Source of the DNA: JALZVT01 sp964634815
Lineage (GTDB): Bacteria; Pseudomonadota; Gammaproteobacteria; Pseudomonadales; Azotimanducaceae
Assembly (NCBI GenBank): GCA_964634815.1
Contig: CAZWMD010000008.1
Coordinates: 57,135 to 121,134 of the forward strand
DNA: 64,000 nucleotides
Direction of reading: 5' to 3'
Shown here in pieces: positions 1 through 7,821 of the stretch (within the stretch, counting starts at the first letter, position 1; each line of letters begins with the position of its first letter). Below the pieces are notes generated by a model, which did not search any database, was not told the DNA's origin, and was given only the letters and a program-made list of their open reading frames with translations. The position numbers were made by a program, and so were the translations under genes.

Positions 1-1
1 G

Positions 2-433
2 CTGATTCAGACCATGGGGCGCGCAGCCCGTAACGCATCAGGCCGGGCAATTTTGTACGCCGACAAAACCACGGGCTCAATGGAGCGTGCCATTGGTGAG
101 GTGGAGCGGCGTCGAGAAAAACAGATCGCTCATAACAAGGAAAACGGCATCACACCACGCACCATTAAAAAGGTGATTGCAGATGTGATGGAGGGCGCTC
201 GTGCGGCACCAGGCCCCGCAGGCAAATCCAGGAAGGCGGCAAAAGGAGCCAAGGGTGCTGCCCGGACCCGAGAAATGCCAACAACGGCAAAAGCGATGGG
301 TAAACTTCTGAAGCAGTTAGAGGCCGAGATGCTGGAGCATGCTAAAAATCTCGAGTTTGAGCAGGCTGCTGCGGTTCGAGATGAACTCAGTCTGATGCGG
401 GAGCAGGGCTTGTTGTTGGTTGGCAACGAGTGA
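2..433 (+). CDS. uvrB: UvrABC system protein B, C-terminal part
   Basis: This is the 3' end of uvrB, the helicase/damage-verification subunit of nucleotide excision repair in the cytoplasm. The gene begins before the window. The frame is open from base 2 and reads LIQTMGRAARN, the end of helicase motif VI, followed by the conserved AILYADK, TGSMERAI and NGITP segments. After an Ala/Lys-rich linker, a UVR domain closes the protein (LLKQLEAEML...FEQAAAVRDEL, about the last 40 residues); in the family this contacts UvrC. The ATG at 14 is internal, not a start. The stop codon overlaps the start of the next gene, so the two are probably translationally coupled. Confidence 0.97.
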   Translation: MIQTMGRAARNASGRAILYADKTTGSMERAIGEVERRREKQIAHNKENGITPRTIKKVIADVMEGARAAPGPAGKSRKAAKGAKGAARTREMPTTAKAMGKLLKQLEAEMLEHAKNLEFEQAAAVRDELSLMREQGLLLVGNE

Positions 434-1203
434 CCCTCGAAGATAATGCGCCCGCGGTTGACTCTGCCGAAGCGCTTACGAAAGCACTCAGGCAATCCCG
501 CCAGTTGCATGGTTATCGAATCGAGGGTGGCTTTAGCTGGCCAGAGGAGCTTACCGACGCAAGCTTTTCTAATTGTCGCTTCGAAGACAACACGCTCGCA
601 GGAGCGGGTTTGCCGGGGGCACTGTTTGAAGACTGTGAGTTCATCGGATGCTCCTTTCGAGGCGCTGATCTCAGTGATTCTCGTTTTGTTACCAGTAAGC
701 TCTATGTGGATGAGCAAACCTGTGACTTAAGATATTGCGAGTTGCGCGATGTGCATTTTGAAGGCTGCGATCTGACCACCTGTAACTTTGAGCGATCCAA
801 TGCCTACGGCCTTAAGCTGATTCGATGCCAGGCCCAGGGCGCAGACTTTACCAACGTCGATTTTGGCTTAACCCTGGGCCGAAATCAGACGTTAATCGAC
901 CTGCATTGTGAAGGCTCTAATCTGGCGTACGCAGATTTTTCGTCGACCTATCTGTCCGGCGCGGTGTTTCGCTCGACACGCCTGGTGCACGCCGTGATGC
1001 ACAACTGCGATCTCTCCGAGGCCGAGATCACCGATTGTGAGCTTGATAATCTGGACGCCGCGCGACTGGTGCTCGCAGGCTCAAACCTCACCGGTTCGCG
1101 GTTTAATAACCTCAATCCCCGTGAGATTGATCTCTCTGGAGCAAAGGTTGACGCCGATCAGGCCCTTGGCCTGTTGGCTGCTCTTGGTATTGAGGTGGTT
1201 TAA
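430..1203 (+). CDS. Qnr-like pentapeptide repeat protein
   Basis: This 257-residue protein is built almost wholly from pentapeptide repeats of the A(D/N)LxF type, for example CSFRGADLSDSRF, CDLTTCNF and SNLAYADF. These fold as a right-handed quadrilateral beta helix. The C-terminal segment IDLSGAKVDADQ..LLAALGIEVV resembles the dimerisation tail of Qnr proteins, which mimic DNA and protect gyrase and topoisomerase IV. The start is a GTG whose last two bases belong to the uvrB stop (GTGA overlap), so expression is likely coupled to uvrB. Qnr likeness is from recognised pattern and length (Qnr about 218 residues); drug protection is inference. Its N-terminal 30 residues are not repeat-like. Confidence 0.85.
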   Translation: MTLEDNAPAVDSAEALTKALRQSRQLHGYRIEGGFSWPEELTDASFSNCRFEDNTLAGAGLPGALFEDCEFIGCSFRGADLSDSRFVTSKLYVDEQTCDLRYCELRDVHFEGCDLTTCNFERSNAYGLKLIRCQAQGADFTNVDFGLTLGRNQTLIDLHCEGSNLAYADFSSTYLSGAVFRSTRLVHAVMHNCDLSEAEITDCELDNLDAARLVLAGSNLTGSRFNNLNPREIDLSGAKVDADQALGLLAALGIEVV

Positions 1204-1224
1204 AGACCCGGAAATCAAGGCGCC

Positions 1225-2832
1225 CTAGTTTGCCTCTGCGTACTCATCGCGCACATGTCGGCGCTGAATCTTTCCGGAGGGTAGTCTGGGCAGATCATCG
1301 GTGTAAAGAATTCGTCTAGGGCACTTGTAGTGTGCCAGTCTTTCTCTGGCCCAGGCGATTAACTCTTCTGACAGATTTGATCCTGGGGTATAGCCAGCGT
1401 TTAACTGCACAACGGTCAGAACTTCTTCGCCCCACTCGTCATTGGGAATCCCAACGGTGCACAGATCCAGCACGGCAGGGTGTTCGATGATCGCGCTGTC
1501 AATTTCCTGCGGGTAGATATTCACGCCGCCCGAGATAATCAGTTCAGCGCTACGGCCGGTTAGAAACAGATAGCCATCGTCATCGAAGTAGCCCATGTCG
1601 CCGAGAGTGAAGTATTCGCCACGATAACTGTTGTTGGTTTTGCCATCGTCCTTGAAGTATTCAAATCTGCCGACCTCAGGAGCCCTCATATAGATTGTAC
1701 CGGTTTCGCCCGGGGCCACCGGCTTGCCTTGGTCGTCGAGAATTTTGTTATCAAACTCAGGTCCGGGCTTGCCGACTGTTCCTGGCTTTGCCAGCCACTC
1801 CTCGGAGCCCACCAAAAATCCGCCACCACCTTCGGTTGCTGCGTAGTATTCCCAGACAATGGGCCCAAACCATTCGATGATCGCCTGCTTGATATGCACC
1901 GGGCAGGGTGCAGCGCCATGCATCACCAGTTTCAAACTGGACAGATCATGAGCCGTGCGCGTTGCTTCTGGCAGCTTAAGCAATCGATGAAACATGGTCG
2001 CGACCATGTGGGTATGAGTGATCTGATAACGCTCGATCATTTCAAGAGTGGTCAATGCATCCCATCGATCCATCATGACGATGCCCGCACCTGAGGTTAG
2101 GGGGCGGTTGATGTCGAAGGCCAATGGGGCGGCGTGGTAGGCCGGACCTGTGCACAGATTTTTGTCGACACCGGGCGTGTATCCCAGGGCAGTGTTGTCC
2201 CATGCGGGCAGCTCTATGGCTTCCTGGGCTTTATAGACGCCTTTGGGTCGCCCCGTGGTGCCTGAGGTGTAAAGCATCCGAGTGCCTATGACCGGATCTT
2301 CGATATTTTCTTCAGAGGCACCCTGAATGAAACTTGCAAGTGTTTGAAAGCCTTCCAGGTCACCGCCTACTGACAGTTTAAGCAGCTCATTGGGTGTGCT
2401 GGCTATTGCATCTACCGGTGGACCGCCCAGTTGTGCATCTGCAATGAAGGCCTTGGCTTCGCAGTTATCAACGATGTAACCGATTTCTTCACCTTTCAGA
2501 TGAAAATTGATCGGCGTAAAGCGCAACCCGCAACGATATGCCGCACAGAAGGCTTCGATAAACTCTGGACGGTTTTTCATGACAACGGCAATAGAGTCGC
2601 CGGAGACAAGGCCAGCCCCGCGTAGCCGCCGGGCTAGCTGATTTACCCGGGCGTTGAGTTCGTGCCAGCTGCGTTCGCCGTAGTTCGACTGAATTGCTGG
2701 TGTATCGCCAAGGCGCTGTGCATGCCATGCCACCAGCATCCCGTGGTGCGCAGCGTCTTCAATCTCGGCATAGTCAGCGGTGTTGAGCTCCGCTACGTTG
2801 ATGCCCGTATTACCGCCTGTTTGCGTTGCCAA
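1225..2832 (-). CDS. AMP-forming acyl-CoA synthetase
   Basis: This 535-residue member of the ANL superfamily activates a carboxylic acid to an acyl-adenylate and then to a CoA thioester. Visible motifs are the P-loop-like YTSGTTGRPKGV (about residue 190), YYAATEGGG (A5), GEYFTLGDMGYFDDDGYLFLTGR (A7/A8) and the catalytic lysine near the end in LPRLPSGKIQRR. No signal or membrane segment is seen. The start is TTG at 2832, supported by GGGGAG seven bases upstream; no ATG lies near. The substrate cannot be read from sequence; a medium- or long-chain fatty acid is the usual guess. It is convergent with the Qnr-like gene, 21 bases apart. Confidence 0.9.
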   Translation of the reverse strand: MATQTGGNTGINVAELNTADYAEIEDAAHHGMLVAWHAQRLGDTPAIQSNYGERSWHELNARVNQLARRLRGAGLVSGDSIAVVMKNRPEFIEAFCAAYRCGLRFTPINFHLKGEEIGYIVDNCEAKAFIADAQLGGPPVDAIASTPNELLKLSVGGDLEGFQTLASFIQGASEENIEDPVIGTRMLYTSGTTGRPKGVYKAQEAIELPAWDNTALGYTPGVDKNLCTGPAYHAAPLAFDINRPLTSGAGIVMMDRWDALTTLEMIERYQITHTHMVATMFHRLLKLPEATRTAHDLSSLKLVMHGAAPCPVHIKQAIIEWFGPIVWEYYAATEGGGGFLVGSEEWLAKPGTVGKPGPEFDNKILDDQGKPVAPGETGTIYMRAPEVGRFEYFKDDGKTNNSYRGEYFTLGDMGYFDDDGYLFLTGRSAELIISGGVNIYPQEIDSAIIEHPAVLDLCTVGIPNDEWGEEVLTVVQLNAGYTPGSNLSEELIAWARERLAHYKCPRRILYTDDLPRLPSGKIQRRHVRDEYAEAN

Positions 2833-2847
2833 TGGTTACTCCCCGCC

Positions 2848-3025
2848 GTAACTCCCATTGCCTGATCATAGGCCTGGCAGGGGCCCNNNNNNNNNNNNNN
2901 NNNNNNNNNNNNNNNNNNNNNNNNNNNNNNNNNNNNNNNNNNNNNNNNNNNNNNNNNNNNNNNNNNNNNNNNNNNNNNNNNNNNNNGTAACTCCCATTGC
3001 CTGATCATAGGCCTGGCAGGGGCCC
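2848..3025. repeat. Identical 39-bp ends flanking a scaffold gap
   Basis: Bases 2848-2886 and 2987-3025 are the same 39-mer, starting GTAACTCCCATT and ending GCAGGGGCCC. They abut a run of exactly 100 N on both sides. The simplest reading is that two contigs overlap by these bases and the gap is artificial, so the real locus probably holds one copy and no missing sequence. Confidence 0.85.
2887..2986. other. Assembly gap (100 N)
   Basis: A run of 100 unknown bases between the acyl-CoA ligase start and the terminator of the lipoprotein gene. The length is a placeholder. Both edges carry the same 39 bases, which suggests that little or nothing is missing here. Confidence 0.95.
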
Positions 3026-3052
3026 CCGTATAGGCACAAAGCATAGGCACAA

Positions 3053-3087
3053 AAAAACCGCCCTCTGAACATCAGAGGGCGGTTTTT
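3053..3087 (-). terminator. Rho-independent terminator of the lipoprotein gene
   Basis: A perfect 16-bp inverted repeat (ACCGCCCTCTGA pairs with TCAGAGGGCGGT, extended by A/T) with a 3-base loop, flanked by A7 on one side and T5 on the other. It lies 38 bases past the stop of the minus-strand lipoprotein gene, for which it gives a U-rich tail. The symmetry means it could also act on plus-strand transcripts. Just upstream is a short direct repeat TAGGCACAAA at 3031-3040 and 3044-3053. Confidence 0.92.
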
Positions 3088-3125
3088 GACCTTCTCCGCT
3101 TAGGCAGGGCGGGGGAGAGTCAGCT

Positions 3126-4256
3126 TTAGAAATTAAGCCCTAACTTCTTGATGACGTCCAACGGGACATAGTTTGCACCCTGGGGGATGCCAAGGCTTGA
3201 TGCATAGCGGTTAACCGCAGTAATCGTACCGGGTCCAAGCTGACCATCAACGGCAACGGTATAGCCCTTTTCCTTGAGTGCGCTCTGCAGTGCACGAATG
3301 TTCTCTGGTGAAGAGTTCACGTCACACAGGACCGACTGCCAGGCCAGTGAAGCGTCAGAGACCTTGGTGGTTTTGGTCACCGTTTTGTACTGAGCAGGGA
3401 CTGGCGTGCGAGATTCACTAGCAGGACGAACCAGTTTGGTAACCTCTACGGTGCCGTACTCGGCAGGGATGGTGACTTCTCGAGTGCTTGCCGGGTTTTT
3501 CAGAACGCGGCGCTCGATGGTCTTGAATTCAGCAGGGCTTTCAACCGTACGGGTGCCTGCTGGCGTATCAACAACCTGCTTGCTGATGGTTTTGTACGAG
3601 GCTGGAACCTCAACCAGACACATGACTTCGCCAGTACCATTCACAGACTGGGATACCACATTGGTCCCATTACCGAAGGTGTTGGCAGCGCCTCTTTTCC
3701 AGACGGTATAGGCTGGCTTGTCGAGAACTCGCTCGGTAACCGTGCGGTAGGTAGCGGGTACCTTGACGATTTTCTCGCCTGCAGGGCGCACCATTACGCG
3801 TTCTGTCACTGTTTCGTAGGTTGCTGGAATGACTTCCAGGCGGGTGCTTGCTTCCTTCATGAGAACACGCTCAGTTACGGTCTCATAAGTGGCAGGCACA
3901 ACCGAGACGCTCTCGGAGGCCTCTTTTACCAATACCCGTTCTTCCTTTGAGGTGTACTGCTCAGGAATGAGCACGCGGGCATAGCATTCGCCGGCCCGGG
4001 CGTTGGGCGGAAAGAGGTCGTCCGGGTTGGCGGCGACAATGCTGGAAGCACCCGAATCGGCTGCGCCTGACAGCTCGCCTTCGAGGTCAGAAATCCGTGA
4101 GTTGCGGCTGGCAAGCTCCGCTTCCAGTGCGGCAATACGGCTATCGGCCGCGGTACTTCCACTGGTTGCAGTGCTGCTGGTGCTTTGGCCAGAGCCGGTA
4201 GTGCCGCAGGCAGTCATTGCCATTAGCAGTGCTGTGGTCGCGATCGGTCGTAACAT
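3126..4256 (-). CDS. Lipoprotein with eight 23-residue repeats and a peptidoglycan-binding domain
   Basis: 376 residues from ATG 4256, chosen because AGGAG stands eight bases upstream and the N-terminus is a lipoprotein signal (LLMAMTAC, acylated Cys17). A short coiled coil follows (38-64). Residues 97-308 contain eight copies of a 23-residue unit with core PATYxTVTERVLxKPAS, beginning at 97, 120, 143, 166, then 217, 240, 263 and 286. The phase is exact within each block of four, and a 28-residue insert carrying Cys213 separates the blocks. The C-terminus (317-375) is a PG_binding_1-like domain (RALQSALKEKGY, VDGQLGPGT). Likely an envelope protein anchored in a membrane and touching the cell wall. 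The repeat family is unknown to me; function is not assigned. Confidence 0.85.
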   Translation of the reverse strand: MLRPIATTALLMAMTACGTTGSGQSTSSTATSGSTAADSRIAALEAELASRNSRISDLEGELSGAADSGASSIVAANPDDLFPPNARAGECYARVLIPEQYTSKEERVLVKEASESVSVVPATYETVTERVLMKEASTRLEVIPATYETVTERVMVRPAGEKIVKVPATYRTVTERVLDKPAYTVWKRGAANTFGNGTNVVSQSVNGTGEVMCLVEVPASYKTISKQVVDTPAGTRTVESPAEFKTIERRVLKNPASTREVTIPAEYGTVEVTKLVRPASESRTPVPAQYKTVTKTTKVSDASLAWQSVLCDVNSSPENIRALQSALKEKGYTVAVDGQLGPGTITAVNRYASSLGIPQGANYVPLDVIKKLGLNF

Positions 4257-4792
4257 ATTCGATGCTCCTATCTTGATCGAAGAGGTAATCTGTCTCATCC
4301 GTTGTCTAAATCTAATTTCGTATTCACTTATCATTCGGAAGAAACGCTGAGGCGCGACGCCGTTTGATTTGTGAATTTTCATTCATTCTGGCTTTGTATT
4401 CCAAGCGCAGGAATTATCTATAGTTTTCTTTTACACATTAGTAACAGTTGCTCGCCCCACAGCGGGTTTTTGCCCGTCGAGTAGCGAGCGCTACCCTATG
4501 CAGGTGTTTGACGAAATAATAGTCACTGCGCTCTCTTGCCACATCCTTTTTACAAATATCTCGCTGGCGTTGCTCAGGGTTTTCGGCACCAAAATCCCGC
4601 AAAAACTGTGCACCCAGGCGCTGTGTCGATTGAGGATTGAAAATCTTCCGTAAACAGTCACTTTGTTTGCTTTAAACTTTACAATTTCGACGAGCAACAG
4701 GGGTGTTCGTGGATGGTTCTCGGGTAATCTGCAAACCATCAGGCTGTACCGCGCCCTTGAAACTTGTGCCCTGGAAAACTAAGGAGGGAGTA
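4257..4792. other. Divergent intergenic region with hairpin
   Basis: 536 bases between the divergent lipoprotein and OmpA-like genes, AT-richer than the flanks. No convincing gene is seen; open frames here lack a ribosome site and conservation-like composition. It holds a perfect hairpin GTAGCG-AG-CGCTAC at 4481-4494. A possible minus-strand promoter has -10 TATAGA (reading 4422 to 4417) and -35 TTACTA (4444 to 4439) with a 16-base spacer, about 160 bases ahead of the lipoprotein start. Confidence 0.4.
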
Positions 4793-5998
4793 ATGGGTCG
4801 AGCGCTAACAATATTCTTTGGACTACTAGCTTTTGGCCTGCTGGTGTATGTCTGCCTGGGTCATCAGGGCGAGATTCAAAGGGAGATCGCCGACAATGCG
4901 CGGTCTGCCCTGGTTACCCGGGGGCATGAATTTGCCCAGGTAAGCGCGGCCGGCCAGACTATTGTGTTGCGAGGTACGGCCGAGTCTCCGGCCCAGCGAC
5001 TGGCGGCTGAGCAAACGGTGCTGGCTGTCCCCGGGGTTGAAGCGGTGGATAATCAAATTGTCTTGCTGGCCGATGTCCCGCTGCCCGGACCGGATTCGAG
5101 TCCGATGGTGTCGCAGACATCAGCTGGCGGGGAAGCTGCTGGTGGGGAAATATTTGAGGCCTCCAATGAGCCTCCAACCAATCCCTCGCCTGTGGTGGCT
5201 CCGCCCGTTGTCGAATCCCTGCTTATTGAACTCAACGGCGACGAACAGACGCTGCGTGTGGCTGGCCTGGCACTTCAGGATGATCTGGCTGAACCGGGGT
5301 CCATTGTGCGACGGGAAGCGCTGCTTGAAATTGTGGGAACAGCGCTACCTGATTGGACGCTGTCGAGCGATCTGGAGCCTGCTGCGAATGTGCTGACCGA
5401 GTTTGATGTTTCGGTTAAAGAAATTTTGCCCGCACTCGCGGGGGCGAACCGAGCGCAGTTGGAGATTGACGACACGCAGATCCGTGTTGATGCCGAGTAC
5501 GGGACCTTCGCGGATCGATCAACCTTGGAGGGGCTTCTCACTACTCTGAAAACCTCTGATGTCGCCGGCTCGCGGGAGCTGAGCTGGACGATTGATTCGC
5601 CGGACCCAATTCCTGAGCCAGCCCCTGAATTAGACGGTTGTCAGCAGGCCTTTGATGAGTTGCTGGCAGCCGACTCAATCAAATTCACAACCAACCTTGC
5701 CGATATTCGTCCGGCCAGCCGGGGTTTGCTGGACAAGCTGGTTGAGGTGGCCCGGGATTGCAAGGTGACTATAGAGATAGAAGGGCACACCGATTCTCGC
5801 GGATCGGTTGAGACCAATTTAGAGTTGAGTCAGGCGCGTGCCGATCGGGTGCGCAGCTATCTGATTGATAACGGAGTCGATGGCACGCGCATTAGCGCCC
5901 GTGGACTGGGTTCCCAGCGCCCCATTGCTGACAACAATACAGTGAACGGCCGTCAGGCCAATCGCCGAATCGAATTTCGTGTACAGAGGCCCGAATAA
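4793..5998 (+). CDS. Membrane-anchored BON/OmpA-family protein
   Basis: 401 residues. The start is ATG 4793, five bases after a perfect AAGGAGG. Residues about 5-22 form an N-terminal membrane anchor. A BON-like domain follows (about 40-92: GQTIVLRGTAESPAQRLAAEQTV..VPGVEAVDNQI), then a Pro-rich linker, a second alpha/beta region, and a C-terminal OmpA domain (about 290-400). The OmpA domain carries the peptidoglycan-binding signature IEIEGHTDSRGSVETN..LSQARADRVRSYL and the end QANRRIEFRV. It probably bridges inner membrane and cell wall. Its stop overlaps the next ATG by one base, so the two form an operon. It is divergent from the PG-binding lipoprotein, suggesting a shared envelope role (inference). 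Confidence 0.9.
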   Translation: MGRALTIFFGLLAFGLLVYVCLGHQGEIQREIADNARSALVTRGHEFAQVSAAGQTIVLRGTAESPAQRLAAEQTVLAVPGVEAVDNQIVLLADVPLPGPDSSPMVSQTSAGGEAAGGEIFEASNEPPTNPSPVVAPPVVESLLIELNGDEQTLRVAGLALQDDLAEPGSIVRREALLEIVGTALPDWTLSSDLEPAANVLTEFDVSVKEILPALAGANRAQLEIDDTQIRVDAEYGTFADRSTLEGLLTTLKTSDVAGSRELSWTIDSPDPIPEPAPELDGCQQAFDELLAADSIKFTTNLADIRPASRGLLDKLVEVARDCKVTIEIEGHTDSRGSVETNLELSQARADRVRSYLIDNGVDGTRISARGLGSQRPIADNNTVNGRQANRRIEFRVQRPE

Positions 5999-7821
5999 TG
6001 AGTTATCTCGCATCCCGAATGTTCTTGTGCTTGCTTGGTGCGCTTGCGATCGGTTTGGTGGTCGGGTGGTTGTTGCGTCGGTTTTCGGCCATCGAGCGCG
6101 AAGCGGAGTTAACTGGCGAAATTGATCTGCGAGACGAACGTGTTGGCGCTCTCGAGGGTGATCTGGGAGAGCGGGAGCACAAGATCTTTTCGTTGGGACA
6201 GGATTTGACTCGCATACAGCAGAAACTGCCCGGACTGGAATCCACCCTTGCTGAACGCGACGATCAGGTGATGAGCCTGACGATGGATTTGGACGGTTGG
6301 AAGCAGAAAGTTCCGGGTTTGGAGTCGCAGCTGGCTGAGACCATGGCCGCGCGGGAACAACTCGGTCGTGACCTCGAACAGCGCGACTCGCAGTTACAAG
6401 AAAGCGCCGCGCAATCAAGTCAGTTAAACGCCGAACTCGAGGCACTGCGCGAGGAGCTTGCTTCCCACAAAAAACGCGCTTCGGAAGAAGCGGCGAATTT
6501 GACCGCACAGAGTGATGAGCAGAAACAAGAGCTTGCAAGTCTGCAGGCGCAGATTGTTGCGGCCACAGAGGCCTCGAATGAATCCTCACGACGCTTTGAT
6601 GGTCTACAACAAGAATTTGATGCGTTGCAGGTACAGAGTGACGCACAAGCCAATGACCGGCGCGAGCGTGAACAGGCACTGACTGAGCTGCGCCTGAGTC
6701 TGAAAAACCAGGAAGCAGAACGGGCATCGCTTGCCGAGCAGCTCACAGCGCTGGGTCCTGTGGCTTCGCGGGTAGACTCGCAGGATATGACCATTGTAAG
6801 TCTGAATAACGATTTGCGAGCACGGGATACGGCAATAAAGAGCCTCCGCGATGAGCTGGCCGCAAACGCCGAGCTTAATCGCGAACTGCGCGAGAAAGCG
6901 CAATCGTTTGACTCCGTGCAGGCAGAGTTGAATAGCACCAGGGCGCAGCTTACTCAAGCAAGCACTGCAGAAACGGGTCAAAAAGAGACGCTTGAGCGCG
7001 CGAAAGAAAAGGCAGCAAATGCGGAACGTGAATGGCGCAATCGGTTGCGTATTGCAGAATCAGGCAAGACACAGGTTCAGGCCGATTTGTATCGGCGTCA
7101 GGAACAAATTCAACGTCTTGAACTGCAGTTAAAAGAGGCACAGAAAGAGGCGCAGGCTGGCAGGGAGGCAACGCGTCAGACTAATCAGCTCGCCAACGCC
7201 TCATCGGCCCAGGGCTTGTTTGGTTCGGGTGCGCAATCACAAAGCGTTGCATTTGCCAGTACGCTCGGCGCTGGAGCACCGAAGCAGATTGATGATCGAG
7301 ACTGGCGAGCGCGTTTGCGGGTGGCTGAATCCGCCCGGCGTAGAGCCGAGGTCCAGTCCCAGCGAGACGCTGAGCGATTGCGCAGTTTGGAAGCGCAGCT
7401 ACGAGCCCTGAACGATCGACCGACACCGGGTTCTGCTACTGCGTTGTCTGCATCAGGTGCGGCTCTGGCAACCGCCGCGTCTGTAACATCAGCTACGCCT
7501 GTCGCATCGGCTGCGCCTGTCGCATCGGGCGCGCCTGTAGTGCCTGTCGCGCCTAAGGGTGCCGAGGCGAATCAGAATTCAGGCGAATCACGTTTTCTTG
7601 ATGCTAAACCGAAGGATGTCGACGATCTGCGCGAAATCAAGGGCGTTGGAAAAGTTCTGCAGAAAACCCTTAACTCCCTGGGCATCTATCAATTCCGCCA
7701 GATCGCGGCTTTTACAGATGAAGATATCGCCTGGGTTGACGATCGACTCAAGTTCAAAGGGCGTATTGAGCGGGACAACTGGGTGAAGCAAGCAACCAAG
7801 CTACACAAGAAAAAGTCTTAG
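5998..7821 (+). CDS. Membrane-anchored coiled-coil protein with C-terminal HhH-like domain
   Basis: 607 residues. One membrane segment lies at about 7-25 (FLCLLGALAIGLVVGWLL), then a very long Glu/Gln/Arg-rich coiled coil to about residue 465. It contains two related boxes, EWRNRLRIAES and DWRARLRVAES. An Ala/Pro/Val/Ser linker with repeated APVASGAPV-type units follows. The C-terminal 75 residues (DDLREIKGVGKVLQKTLNSLGIYQFRQIAAFTDEDI) match the helix-hairpin-helix-like domain often labelled 'flap endonuclease-1-like' (COG3743), which commonly sits on membrane proteins and ribosomal or NADH dehydrogenase tails. Co-transcribed with the OmpA-like gene (ATG overlaps its TAA). The exact role is unknown. 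Confidence 0.85.
   Translation: MSYLASRMFLCLLGALAIGLVVGWLLRRFSAIEREAELTGEIDLRDERVGALEGDLGEREHKIFSLGQDLTRIQQKLPGLESTLAERDDQVMSLTMDLDGWKQKVPGLESQLAETMAAREQLGRDLEQRDSQLQESAAQSSQLNAELEALREELASHKKRASEEAANLTAQSDEQKQELASLQAQIVAATEASNESSRRFDGLQQEFDALQVQSDAQANDRREREQALTELRLSLKNQEAERASLAEQLTALGPVASRVDSQDMTIVSLNNDLRARDTAIKSLRDELAANAELNRELREKAQSFDSVQAELNSTRAQLTQASTAETGQKETLERAKEKAANAEREWRNRLRIAESGKTQVQADLYRRQEQIQRLELQLKEAQKEAQAGREATRQTNQLANASSAQGLFGSGAQSQSVAFASTLGAGAPKQIDDRDWRARLRVAESARRRAEVQSQRDAERLRSLEAQLRALNDRPTPGSATALSASGAALATAASVTSATPVASAAPVASGAPVVPVAPKGAEANQNSGESRFLDAKPKDVDDLREIKGVGKVLQKTLNSLGIYQFRQIAAFTDEDIAWVDDRLKFKGRIERDNWVKQATKLHKKKS

Noticed and set aside
2848..3025. 39-bp direct repeat as an attachment site or mobile-element end
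   Set aside because: The copies abut the N-run exactly and nothing like an integrase or transposase is nearby; an assembly overlap explains it better.
5819..6727. Minus-strand 302-codon open frame opposite the OmpA and coiled-coil genes
   Set aside because: Low-complexity translation rich in Arg/Pro/Ser, no ribosome site, and opposite two clear genes; a shadow of GC-rich codon use.
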